A stretch of 64,000 bases of DNA from Marasmius tenuissimus (lineage: Eukaryota > Basidiomycota > Agaricomycetes > Agaricales > Marasmiaceae): the NCBI GenBank assembly GCA_029532415.1, contig JAQOTA010000046.1, positions 1,426,001 through 1,490,000 of the forward strand, written 5' to 3'. How positions within the stretch are numbered: the stretch's first letter is position 1; each line of letters opens with the position of its first letter. Both the position numbers and the translations under genes were made by a program. The notes beneath the pieces are model-generated. The model did not search any database. It was given only the letters and a program-made list of their open reading frames with translations, and was not told the origin of the DNA. This document shows positions 12,282 through 22,249 of this stretch, piece after piece.

Positions 12282-12806
12282 TATTGAGCCAGCATAGTTA
12301 AATGCACAGTGAGATGAAACTAAAACCTCACATATTGACTATAAGAGAATTCTTGTGTTCTTGTGGATGCTTGCTAGAGGTGATAATCGAGTAGATTGTC
12401 CTGAAGCTTTGAGACGCAAAGTCTCCAGCTTTTATACAAGAGTCCTTGTCTATCTACAAGTCATAGAGCATAGGTAAGTAAGAATATAGCATATGGTACA
12501 TATTGCATATCAGTAAGCATAAGTGCTCGAAGAGCAGAGTGAGTAAGTAGGCATAGTCATACTAGCTTTCTATCTAAGTAATCTAGAGAGAAAGCTCAGT
12601 CAGCTTTGAACGCTATTGGGTGCAAAGCTGAACCTTGTTATAAACCATAGAGATAAGGTGTGAGTACTGACTAACTACAGAGTCCATCTGAGTAAGTACA
12701 GGATCTTTCATACGAGTGCAAGTGTCATAGTGAAAGAGTCTATAAATAATAGACGCGTAAACAACACGTCAATAAAGTGTATCACATGATAACCACATGT
12801 TCAACA
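12282..12806 (-). repeat. 3' LTR of copia element 1
   Basis: 525 bases, direct copy of 20588-21112. Read on the minus strand it begins TGTTGAACATG and ends GGCTCAATA. It holds a TATA-like TATAAAAG and the 12-base palindrome TATCATGTGATA (12780-12791) close to its 5' end. Confidence 0.95.
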
Positions 12807-12819
12807 CTCCCCCTCACTA
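12807..12819 (-). other. Polypurine tract of element 1
   Basis: Immediately inside the 3' LTR the minus strand reads TAGTGAGGGGGAG, the purine-rich primer site for plus-strand synthesis. Element 2 has the matching AGTGAGGAGGAG in the same place. Confidence 0.85.
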
Positions 12820-12854
12820 AACTCTTATAAAGATTTGGGTTAGTGATACTACCA

Positions 12855-12945
12855 AAGATCATTTAGTCTAATGGTAATATTGGGTAACACCATTTTGGTG
12901 CATTGTGAGTGTGAGGTCCAGAGTTCAATTCCCAGGAGTGCCAAA
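12855..12945 (+). other. tRNA-like relic in the 3' untranslated part of element 1
   Basis: On the strand opposite to the element there is an A-box-like word (TTAGTCTAATGG, 12863-12874) and, about 45 bases on, a B-box-like word (GAGTTCAATTCC, 12921-12932) followed by CAGGAGTGCC, as in the T arm and 3' acceptor strand of a tRNA. The 5' acceptor strand and a paired T stem are not recognisable, so it is at best a decayed tRNA or tRNA-derived SINE piece. Element 2 has no counterpart between its Pol stop and LTR. Confidence 0.4.
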
Positions 12946-13049
12946 AGGTAAAAATAAAATTTAACTACGTCACAGTAGTGGGTGCGGGTCAAAAGGTTCA
13001 GTCACGTGATGAGTCAACTGTTCAACCCGCAAAAATGTCCTTTGAGCGT

Positions 13050-16000
13050 CTACTGAAAATGAAGGCCTAAAGCTTGTCTAAACTTCTCGAATTTTACTTT
13101 GGCTAAATTCTTTGTTAAAAGATCTGCAGGTTGGTCTGCAGTGGGTGCATAATAGATGAGAACATCCTTCTCAGCAACTGCATTCCGAATAAAATGAAAT
13201 CTAATATCAATGTGTTTCGTGCGCTTCTCAGAGACTTCGTTACTACTGAGAAAGATAGCACCTTGATTGTCGCTAACACAAGGTATTGATTGCATTGGAT
13301 AGCCAATTTCTTCGAGTAGAGATTTCATCCACTTAATCTAACGTGTACAATCAGAGAGAGCCATGTATTCAGCTTCTGTGGATGATAGTGCAATGGTCTT
13401 TTGTTTCTGGGATACCCAGCAAACGGGTGCACTTGCAAGCTTTATAAGATAACCAGTCTGTGATTTACGGTCATCAATATCAGTTGCCCAATCTGAATCA
13501 GCGAAGGCCATGAGTCCTCCATCTTATTTACCATTGTAGACGAGATTGTATAAACGAGTGCCTACTAGGTATCGTACTATATGCAATGCCTTGTTCAGGT
13601 GCTCGCAACTTGGATTTACACTGAACTGAGACATCTTGATTACGGCAAAAGATATGTCTGGACGTGTTTCCAACGCCAGATAGAGTAATGAGCCAATCAC
13701 AGATTGATATCTTTGGCGAATAATGGGATCAACCGGTTCAGTATTCTTCACCGGGCTGTAACCACTAGGTAAAGGTGTGGCTGCGGACTTGGCATTTATC
13801 ATTCCGAATCTGCGAATAATTTTATCAAGGTAGTCCCGCTGGTCTAAGACGATTGTGCGGTTCTTTCGATTGCGAGAAATTCGCATCCTCAGGAATTTGG
13901 TAGGCTCACCTAAGTCTCTGCATTCCCATATCTTTTTGAACTCTTCCTTTAGGTGTATCATTAAGGCTTTATCGTTGCCCATGAATAAAGCATCGTCAAC
14001 ATAAACAACGGCAATAACAAGTTTGCCTTGTTTCCTGAAGACATATACGCCAGCATCAGACAAGCATCTCTTGAATCCTAGACGTTTCATAGATTCGGTA
14101 CACTGATGCCACCAAGCTCTTGAAGCTTGTTTCAGTCCATATAATGCTTTGCGCAACCTCCAAACCTTGCTGGAGTCCGTAACGAATCCTTCAGGTTGTT
14201 CCATATATATCTCCTCTTCTAAGGCACCGTATAAGAATGCGGTTTTAACGTCTAGCGCTGTGATTTCCCAATCTTCAAGCGCTGCTAATGCCAATAGAAG
14301 TCGTACAGTTTCAAACTGTACTACAGGAGAGAACAATTTGTTAAAGTCTATCCCTTCCTTCTGCGAAAATCCTTTCACTACAAGTCTGGCTTTAAATCTG
14401 CCATCTGACTTGACATCGAATACCCAACGAGATCGAATTGGTTTACGGCTTTTGGGTCTAGGAACTTCCTCAAAGACATCTCTTTCCTTGAGTGATTGAA
14501 GTTCAAGTCTGCATGCTTTCTGCCATTTAGGGATCTCCTCTTTGGGACGTTTGAGGATGTCTTTATAAGACCATTCCCTAACTGTATCATAAGCACTTGA
14601 CTGCATCCCATGCAGGGCATGCGCTTGAGAAAGCAAATAATCCATGTAATTAACTCCCCCTTCCTGAGCAAGAATAGAGACATGTCCTTCTTCTTCTGTG
14701 TCCATATCCTCACCCTCATTTTCGTTGGGTGGAGGATCCATCTCCTCATCATGAGGAGCCGGAGGATTCTCGCTTTCTGGCACAGGAACCTGATTATTTG
14801 ATATTGTTTCAGGCTCATTCGTTGGATTAATCTGACTTTGCCAGTGAGCGTCGGACTCAATATCTCTTTCTACTTGTACAGGAGGTCGGTTTCCGTAGAC
14901 ATTATTAGTTCTAAGTCTTTCTGGAAGGAGTCTAGTACGTGGAGGGTTCCTTTGTGGTGGAGGTGGAGGATGTAAATTCTCCCACTCTCTTTGATGATCA
15001 CGGCGGAAACTGAATGGATTGTTATCAGTTTGTGTGTTTCCATGAGTTGTATTGCGATTCAAATTAGAAGGACCGGCAGTACTTGGATCAGGGCCATACT
15101 GATTAGGTACATTACTGGGACCTTTCGGTGATCCAGGACCATCAGCAGGTGGCGGATGATTGTGCAAATCATCCATTGGACGGTGATCCGTATTGAGAGG
15201 AGGATCTCCCCCTGGCATATGACCGTCGTCATCAGGCGGAGGAAGATCCAGATCAAATGGTGGGTGACCGTCGTCTTCACCATTGTGATCATGGCCGTCA
15301 AATGGGTATGAATTGAAGGGTACAGAACGGACTGGTTTGTTGGTATTGTCGAATTCTATAGATCCGGGTTTTTCTTTTTGACATTTTGGAAACCAATTTT
15401 CGTCAAAAATGGCATGTGCAGCAACATAAATTGAGTTGTTGGTTGTTTGGAAAAAACAATAAGCTTTTGATCCCTTCTCGTAACCAATAGAGATCATGGC
15501 CTCGGATTTTGGAGCCAGCTTGTTTTTCCATTTAGGTATTTGTGCATAGGCACCACAGCCAAACGTCCTAAAATAGGAGACGTTGGGCTTTTTGCCTTCG
15601 TACAACTCAATTGGGGTTTTAAACTTCCTTGCGCGGATCGGAGTTCTGTTATATGTATGGACAGTGGTGAGAATTGCGAACTCCCACCAGCTTTCAGGGG
15701 CACAAGCATGAAAGCGCATTGCTTCAGAGTTTTCTCGCAGAGTGCGATTAAACCCTTCAGCGCGTCCATTTTGTTGGTGAATATGCGGAGCAGAAGTGTG
15801 AAATACCACTCCGTTATCAATGTACCATTGTTTTTGGGCGTTTGATAGAAACTCCCCCCCTCGATCAAAGCGTAGCTTCTTAACCGTCTTGCCTGTTTGG
15901 GTCTCGACTTCCTTTTTCCAGGCTTTAAGGTTTTGATTGGTGTCATCCTTGGCATGCAACGGATATACCCAGCCATGAGACGACTTGTCGTCGATTATGG

Positions 16001-16517
16001 TAAGGGCAAACTTCTTCCAATGGTATGACAAAGTAGGGAATTCTAACAAATCACAATAGACAAGCTCCAGAATCTCCGTAGCACGTTTGTCAGAAGCAGG
16101 GTAGGGCTTGTTGTTCATTTTGCCTTTGGCGCAACCACGACAAATCCCTTCCTTCAAAGGGAGAGCCTTTCCCTTTGGAAAACCCTTAACGTTATCTGCT
16201 AACTTCTTAATAATGTCTTTGTTGGCGTGACCAAGACGTCTATGCCATACAGAAAAATCTATGACAGCAAAAGACATGACAGATGCGAAGGAAGTTACTC
16301 CCATAAGTATCTTCGCATTCATCCATCGTAAGTTATCCTGGTCATGGCTCGGATAAAAGCTCATGAGTAAGGAGTTGTCTTTTCTGTACCGGATCTGAGT
16401 CTCTGGATGGTTCCCGATGGTATAATATCCATCTCTTTGGAATTTACCATCTGAAATAATGCGATGTGGGCTATTGGGTTGGTACAACACTGGAAACAAT
16501 TTTGTGACCTTAGTCAC
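13050..16517 (-). pseudogene. Copia Pol of element 1: integrase, reverse transcriptase, RNase H (broken)
   Basis: One long frame (13524-16517) holds the end of protease, gag_pre-integrase with the HHCC zinc site (HRRLGH, CRGCAKGK), and the DDE integrase core (VYCDLLEF; FDRGGEFLSN; HQQNGRAEGF). A Pro/Asp-rich spacer follows, then reverse transcriptase (RWVFDVKSDG, YVDDALF). RNase H follows (AFADSDWATD, STEAEYMALSDC) but is interrupted by TAA at 13524-13526 and by TAG near 13341 where element 2 reads on with CTRQACWMKS. The C-terminal part is open again to 13050. At the junction with the Gag frame the sequence is about 10 bases shorter than element 2, which shifts the frame within protease. Element 1 is therefore unlikely to supply its own full Pol. 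Confidence 0.9.
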
Positions 16518-19500
16518 TCAGTGTGTTGGATGAGAACAGTACCGGAGCCTTGGATATGGATGTTGGCTGCATTGCCTGCTGGGGTTGTAACAAGTAAAGG
16601 GTAGGCAAATTCCTGATAATCTGAGAAGTCGCTCATGAATGGAGTCATGTGCATAGAAGCACCGCTATCAAGTAGCCAGGCTTCCTTCTTATTCTCAATG
16701 TATGAATCACTCGCAATTAGGTTGCTGAAAGACATGACATTTGTCTCAACAAATACAGAACTATTAATACAACATTCAGATCTACTTAATCCTAGAATGT
16801 GATGGTGGTGTCGGTGGTGTCGATAGTTAGCGTTCTGTATCTCATGCTTATCAGCGAGTGACTCATTATCAGGAACTAAAGATACTTGCCAGTCTCCACG
16901 GTCGTTACTCTCCTCCCATGCTTCAGGATCATCAATGCCGTTATCTCCGTACCAGTCTTCTCTGCCGTAAGAGTATCCAGAGTCTCCATCACTTTCGTCA
17001 TCAGCATCATGATCAAAGTCATCAGATGCGCCTATGACAGTGAAGTTGTCTCGGGTAAGGTCGAGAGGGCTAGGAGATCGGAGATCAATCACGGTTGAGG
17101 GGCGTAGTCCAGTATCTGCATCAGGGTCGTGAGATATGATACTGATGTTGCCAATATAGGTATTGGTGGCAATTGTACGCGGAACCGGATTGAGAGGGCG
17201 ATGTAAGGTAGCTGGAGATTGAACTGGTTCTGCTCCCTCGTTATCTGTAGTGGTATTCCTGTGATCATTCTGAGCAACAACCCAGGGATCAACCTCGGCA
17301 TGATCATTGTTGCCGAGAAGAGAAGCACCACGAAAGGACCGAGTGGGAGAGCATGGAATCGGGGGTGCAGAAACAGGTCGCATGATTGCCTGAGCGATAG
17401 CATGTGCAGTGGCGATAGCGTGGGAAATGAATACCCCCGGATCAATATCCGAAGGAGGAGGAAGTGGTGGCGAGTTGGAACGGTTGGGAACTTCAGCAGT
17501 TTGTGCCTGTGATGCTGAAAGGTCAATACAGGGCATGGGGTGCATCCAGCCAGATAGAGTGGTTCGTCGGTCAAATTGATCACAAAGATTTAATCGAGGG
17601 ACAAAGCGAACATTGCGTTTGTTGTTCTGCTTGTAACCCCCCCTTTGACCTCGAACTGACTGGTTAGAAGCTGTTCCAAAAAGCCAATCTCCTTCTGTTC
17701 CTAGTTTGATGTGCGCTCCCCAGAAGACCGGGTTGTATACTTGGACTGGGATTGGAGTTCGGGTGTTGCGTATTCTGAACACTTCAAGAACTGAAATACA
17801 CTCTGGGTGTGCTTCGACGATCTTGACCCAGTTGGTGGTGTTGATTTCCAAAATAGCCTCCAATAGATGTTGAACATCCCAAGTCCAGAAGCGGGTCTGA
17901 GAAAAAGCACGGACTGTGAGAATAGGTTCGCGTATATTCTGCAGGTATAGTGCATGCCTCGGCGTGAGGTTATGGCAGGCATGGTGCAGAATTGGATAGA
18001 CGACTACGCGAGTAGTGGTCCGGATCATGATGAATATAAACTCCGGACCGATGTTCCTACGCTTCACAATATCCATGATTTCCCGGTACCGTGTTTTGTC
18101 TTCCCAGTTACTAGTTGCACCTCTGAAAGGTACATCAATCGGCAGTGGGAGTCTGATATCGCAAATAGTAGTGGGATACTGACTCCTGCATAGCTCGGAT
18201 TTTCCCATGTTTCGTACATTCTCTTGTGTGTATAGAATGAGAAACTGGGAGATAGATTGCTGATTTGCCGGTGTGTATGGGAAGTCACTGGGAGCGAAGG
18301 TCGGGAAGTAGATATCAGGAACAGATTCGGGAAGTGGAGGTGCCCATGGGGCATAGGGATTGTTTACGTCATGAGGTGGCCATTGACTCGTCATGGGAAT
18401 AGGTGGCTGTTCAACAACTTCTCCTTCTTCAAACTCAGAAGATGAGTCAGAAGAGATCTCCATGTCGATCTCGTCAGTTTCAGAAAGAGTGACTAAAGAG
18501 GGCATGGAGGAGTGCTCGCTATCGGTATCAGTATCAGTAGCATCGAGAGGGTTTGTTGAGATGTTTGCCATATAAACCCGTAATGGAGCCATGAGTTCCT
18601 GGTCGAAGGTGGCACAAGCAAGGTTAGCAGAAAGGTGCCGACCGTTCTGCTTTCCTTGATTATTCTGCTTCTTCTTGCCAGTCTTTCCTTTTCCCTTGCC
18701 TTTTCCTTTCTGCGATTGTTGATTATGGTTACCCTGGTTATTATTATTCTGCTTTTGGTTATTATTACCATTACCAGAACGATTGTTATTCTTCCGGTTG
18801 TTGCTGCGGGAAGAACTCCCACCAGATTGACGGTTCTGGCAGGACCAGGGTGGAGCAGTAGAAGGAATGAAACAATGAATGCCAGAAATTCTGGCGGCAA
18901 GAGCGGATTCATGAGCACCACGACGTCTGTTCCACTCATTTGTGATTAGTGCAATCAACTTGACTACCTTGAGATCCTCCTTCTTTTCCTGAATTATCTT
19001 CTGCTTCAGCATTTCCCATGGTCCAGTAGGAAGCTTAGCAATGACAATGAGGACAAAGAGGGACTCGGGAATGTCAACACCCAGTACCTTAAGCTCCTTC
19101 CTCTTTTGGTCCATCTTGGTGATGACCGGGAGAGGATTCTGATTGGAGAAGAAGTTGGCGTGGTGAAATTCCTCATAAATGTTAAGTAGCCGGGCCGTAT
19201 CTTCCTGCCCAAAGGCTTTCTGGAAGTTCTCGATTGTTTCCTTGATGTCATCAGTCATCAGGGACTTGAAGGCCTGATTAACCCGAGATTTAAAAATGCC
19301 AAGAGCCTTATTGTTACGTGTATACCATTCTGCATACCCAGATGCGGAAGCAGCTGGCTTCGTTTCAGTAAGAACCTGAAAGATTCCCCGCTGCTGCAGA
19401 TATGCTGTATACTTATAGAAAAAGGCATTCCAAATGGCGCTATCCTTTAACTCCGGGATTGTCATGATCACACCAGATCCCGCCGGGAAAGAATCGGCAG

Positions 19501-19792
19501 CAACGTTCGCATAAATAGGGTGATCCGGGTTTCCAAAAACAGGTACGGCAGCACCTCCTTGGGCGTTAGTGATGTTGTAGGTATGGCCAGGAGGTTGGAA
19601 AGACCAAAATGTGTCGGAATCAGTAAAGCCCGGAAGTGCCGGCTCAGTCCTTGGAGAAGAAGTAGCTTGAGGGCTACCAGTACGAGAATTGTGTTGAGAG
19701 GGGTTCTGAGACATATTTCCTAATTGAACAGAAATCTGCGAAAATCCCATGAGCATGATGAAAAAATAAAAGGAGAGAAATTGGGATTTCAA
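16514..19792 (-). CDS. Copia Gag plus conserved accessory domain and protease start, element 1
   Basis: A 1092-codon frame. The likely Gag start is at MSQNPSQ, about residue 27, matching MSNQSG in element 2. A UBN2/DUF4219-like Gag helix bundle (about residues 80-300; for example ALGIFKSRVNQAFKSL) is followed by a basic Asn/Gln/Lys/Gly-rich tract (about 330-390) with no CCHC zinc knuckle. An acidic linker comes next, then a conserved domain (about 510-760; motifs HNLTPRHAL, VQHL, NPVFWG) shared with element 2 but not part of the standard copia layout. A second disordered region follows, then the shared word ESNDRGDWQV and the protease active-site region WLLDSGAS. The frame stops (TGA, 16514) inside protease. 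The N-terminal 26 residues may be leader read-through rather than real protein. Confidence 0.85.
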   Translation of the reverse strand: MKSQFLSFYFFIMLMGFSQISVQLGNMSQNPSQHNSRTGSPQATSSPRTEPALPGFTDSDTFWSFQPPGHTYNITNAQGGAAVPVFGNPDHPIYANVAADSFPAGSGVIMTIPELKDSAIWNAFFYKYTAYLQQRGIFQVLTETKPAASASGYAEWYTRNNKALGIFKSRVNQAFKSLMTDDIKETIENFQKAFGQEDTARLLNIYEEFHHANFFSNQNPLPVITKMDQKRKELKVLGVDIPESLFVLIVIAKLPTGPWEMLKQKIIQEKKEDLKVVKLIALITNEWNRRRGAHESALAARISGIHCFIPSTAPPWSCQNRQSGGSSSRSNNRKNNNRSGNGNNNQKQNNNNQGNHNQQSQKGKGKGKGKTGKKKQNNQGKQNGRHLSANLACATFDQELMAPLRVYMANISTNPLDATDTDTDSEHSSMPSLVTLSETDEIDMEISSDSSSEFEEGEVVEQPPIPMTSQWPPHDVNNPYAPWAPPLPESVPDIYFPTFAPSDFPYTPANQQSISQFLILYTQENVRNMGKSELCRSQYPTTICDIRLPLPIDVPFRGATSNWEDKTRYREIMDIVKRRNIGPEFIFIMIRTTTRVVVYPILHHACHNLTPRHALYLQNIREPILTVRAFSQTRFWTWDVQHLLEAILEINTTNWVKIVEAHPECISVLEVFRIRNTRTPIPVQVYNPVFWGAHIKLGTEGDWLFGTASNQSVRGQRGGYKQNNKRNVRFVPRLNLCDQFDRRTTLSGWMHPMPCIDLSASQAQTAEVPNRSNSPPLPPPSDIDPGVFISHAIATAHAIAQAIMRPVSAPPIPCSPTRSFRGASLLGNNDHAEVDPWVVAQNDHRNTTTDNEGAEPVQSPATLHRPLNPVPRTIATNTYIGNISIISHDPDADTGLRPSTVIDLRSPSPLDLTRDNFTVIGASDDFDHDADDESDGDSGYSYGREDWYGDNGIDDPEAWEESNDRGDWQVSLVPDNESLADKHEIQNANYRHHRHHHHILGLSRSECCINSSVFVETNVMSFSNLIASDSYIENKKEAWLLDSGASMHMTPFMSDFSDYQEFAYPLLVTTPAGNAANIHIQGSGTVLIQHTE

Positions 19793-20572
19793 CAGATGCC
19801 ACTAATAGGTCACAGGTCCCAACAGGTGCAGGGTTGTTAATCTGGTTACGTAGAGTAACCTTTCCAGTGTGTGTCTGGTGTGTTTCCTTCTCGCTATCTG
19901 GTCTCAATGCCAGACTAGCGTTAAAGTCATCCATATGCCAAAGAAGGTTATTAATAGACCAGACCATGGGACCATTGGCAGCTACCTTTAGTAACGCTGG
20001 TGCCTGGTACAAAGATCTTCTAATAACATGGAAATGAGTTCAGGGCATATGGGTTTTGGGATGTCCCGGTACATACTGAAAATGGCCATGCGATAATCTA
20101 TAAGATGAATCGTAAAAATCCCAGTTGTTCGGCACAACGGCCTACGCCATCATACAGACTAGTTTAGAAGCATAGTTGTATGACAGCTCAAAAGGTGCCA
20201 CTCCAGCCGAAGCTGTACAGCCGTGGACCACCCCCAACAGTTAGATTTCTTCAGAATTGTGCTATGGCAATTTATGGCCAGAGCATCAACCTGGGTTATT
20301 CAAGGCCAAGGCAGGTCCGACAAGTCGGAAGCAGGTCTGGTCCTGAGAGAAAATGAAGACCAAATCAGTATGTACAATCGTGCGTGCAACATGCATGTAC
20401 AGGGACATTAAGTGGAACCAGAAAAGGTGGACTGCCTGATCCTACACCAGATAGCCCAACTCATCGCTAGAGACTCTATAGCCAATATGGGTATAGACAT
20501 CCACTAGGACGGTGGTGACACACGGAAAGTGTTTCAACTACTCTGATCATAACGTCGACCTGCCCGCCTGTT
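19793..20572 (-). other. Leader of element 1
   Basis: Untranslated leader between primer-binding site and Gag, alignable by eye to the leader of element 2, for example the words GGTCGACGTTATGATC next to the primer site and TGGTCTCAATGCCAGACT-like sequence near Gag. No gene. Confidence 0.7.
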
Positions 20573-20587
20573 GCGGGGCCCATAACC
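20573..20587 (-). other. Primer-binding site of element 1 (initiator tRNA-Met anticodon arm)
   Basis: The minus strand directly inside the 5' LTR reads GGTTATGGGCCCCGC. Its complement contains GGGCCCATAACC, the anticodon stem-loop of eukaryotic initiator tRNA-Met. This is the half-tRNA priming known for Drosophila copia rather than priming from the tRNA 3' end. Confidence 0.75.
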
Positions 20588-21112
20588 TATTGAGCCAGCA
20601 TAGTTAAATGCACAGTGAGATGAAACTAAAACCTCACATATTGACTATAAGAGAATTCTTGTGTTCTTGTGGATGCTTGCTAGAGGTGATAATCGAGTAG
20701 ATTGTCCTGAAGCTTTGAGACGCAAAGTCTCCAGCTTTTATACAAGAGTCCTTGTCTATCTACAAGTCATAGAGCATAGGTAAGTAAGAATATAGCATAT
20801 GGTACATATTGCATATCAGTAAGCATAAGTGCTCGAAGAGCAGAGTGAGTAAGTAGGCATAGTCATACTAGCTTTCTATCTAAGTAATCTAGAGAGAAAG
20901 CTCAGTCAGCTTTGAACGCTATTGGGTGCAAAGCTGAACCTTGTTATAAACCATAGAGATAAGGTGTGAGTACTGACTAACTACAGAGTCCATCTGAGTA
21001 AGTACAGGATCTTTCATACGAGTGCAAGTGTCATAGTGAAAGAGTCTATAAATAATAGACGCGTAAACAACATGTCAATAAAGTGTATCACATGATAACC
21101 ACATGTTCAACA
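20588..21112 (-). repeat. 5' LTR of copia element 1
   Basis: 525 bases, one visible difference from the 3' LTR. It is followed by the right target-site copy CCACG (21113-21117). Confidence 0.95.
20736..20742 (-). promoter_or_regulatory. TATA box in the 5' LTR of element 1
   Basis: The minus strand reads TATAAAA followed by GCTGGAGAC. The same TATAAAAGCTGG occurs in the LTR of element 2 at 23394, so this is probably the conserved core promoter of the group. Confidence 0.6.
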
Positions 21113-21666
21113 CCACGGGCGCCAATATCTTGCCCACCGTCCACGATGATCTGTTTCGCGCTCACCTTATGGTGCCCTCCATTAAGAATGGACTCCGAAG
21201 AATCAAAGATTGAAATGTGGAAGCTCTCCGCTCCTGGTGGCTCGATGTTGCTCCGGGAAATTTCGTTTCATTGATACACGGTCTCTCAACATTGGGGTTG
21301 GACAGAGGAAGGCTGAGGGGAGGGGCTGGAGATTAAGGTGAGCTACGTCAAGGAATGCACGTTGTCCCAATCAATCGTGCTAATCTGACACACAATCACT
21401 GGCAGCAATCGGGGAATGGAAGAAACCCCAAACCAGCAACGAACAAGACGCAAGCTGTCAAGGGCACTTGGATACCGGTTCTGACTGCAGACGTGTAAGA
21501 ATTACCATCGGGATCTCGAAAATGGAAACATCAGTGGTATCCGCGTGTTTACTATAAGGCCTCGTCCCTGAACCTACGTGAAACACTTCTTTTGGGCAGT
21601 ACGCCCAGATTCCAATCTTCTTCAGTCATCACATTTCCGGTCAGAAATTCTCACCATATCTTCATA
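21113..21666. other. Intergenic; right flank of element 1
   Basis: Starts with the CCACG target duplication. No gene recognised. The sequence just upstream of 21667 is the presumed promoter of the truncated membrane-protein gene. Confidence 0.5.
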
Positions 21667-22249
21667 ATGGGTGTTATTGATTCACTGTACGCATTTCCCT
21701 GTCGGTCTTTCTCCGGGACTCGTAGCCACTCACACTATCTATGAATCTATAGAATTGGCGCGCAGCTCATTGGCATTTTGATAGCAACGGTATGGGGAGT
21801 CACTTGTGTGCAGACGTGGTGGTATTTTGATACCTATCTGAAAGATACAAAGTATTTGACAGCTCTGGTAGGCTCATCCCTCACCCTCTCTCCTTTCGAG
21901 AACCATTTCAACATCTTCGGGTAGGTTCTGGGAACTTGGCCGAGCAACACCGTACATGAGATGCTCGTTTGCTACATATGTAAATGAGGAGTGGACTATT
22001 GTCCTGCCTAGTCATCAGTAAAGTGATGAGCCGACCTTACAGGTTACACCTCAATTGTAACGAACTTTGGTGATCCAAACTCCCCATTCATCGTTTCTCG
22101 GTAGGTCATATGGGTCAATTCGTCCGGTTGAGCTCTTGGATCAATATCAACTATATATCCTTTTCGCAGTATAATGTTCGTCGAAGTCGTGTTTAACGCG
22201 ATAACGGGTCTGACAGTCCATTTGTTCTTTACTTATCGTATCTGGATCA
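21667..22249 (+). pseudogene. Truncated DUF6534-type multi-membrane protein gene (5' half only)
   Basis: Five exons join in frame: 21667-21686, 21753-21867, 21925-21979, 22043-22100 and 22170-22249. They give the start MGVIDS, a first membrane segment (IGILIATVWGVTCVQTWWYF), a region with YICYTSIVTNFGDP and another with TGLTVHLFFTYRIWI. This order (MG..D..lG, YFxxxxxD, VTNFGDP, FxxRIW) is what I know from the Agaricomycete family with DUF6534-type domains, normally about 300-350 residues with seven membrane helices. A donor GTACGT follows the fifth exon, but nothing resembling the remaining helices is found before the MITE at 22420 or after element 2. The gene is a 5' fragment, probably cut by rearrangement at this transposon-rich site. 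Confidence 0.6.

Larger units (their letters stand above)
12282..21112 (-). mobile_element. Ty1/copia LTR retrotransposon, element 1 (full length, minus strand)
   Basis: An 8.8 kb element bounded by two 525-base LTRs that differ, by eye, at one base (CACGTC near 12767 versus CATGTC near 21073), and flanked by a 5-base duplication CCACG. Order on the minus strand: 5' LTR (20588-21112), primer-binding site, leader of about 0.8 kb, Gag-containing frame (16514-19792), Pol frame (13050-16517), polypurine tract, 3' LTR (12282-12806). The order integrase then reverse transcriptase then RNase H is the copia order, and gag_pre-integrase, DDE and YVDD motifs are present. The LTRs date the insertion as recent, yet Pol carries breaks (see the Pol entry). 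Its LTR termini read TG...TA rather than TG...CA. Confidence 0.95.

Noticed and set aside
14149..14499. Plus-strand open frame inside Pol of element 1 and similar frames along both elements.
   Set aside because: Shadows of the Pol and Gag coding strands; composition follows the main frame.
16510..16520. Gag and Pol frames of element 1 overlap by 4 bases, as in programmed frameshifting.
   Set aside because: No slippery heptamer or Ty1-type shift site fits the overlap. Element 2 is continuous here and about 10 bases longer, so a deletion within protease explains the shift better.
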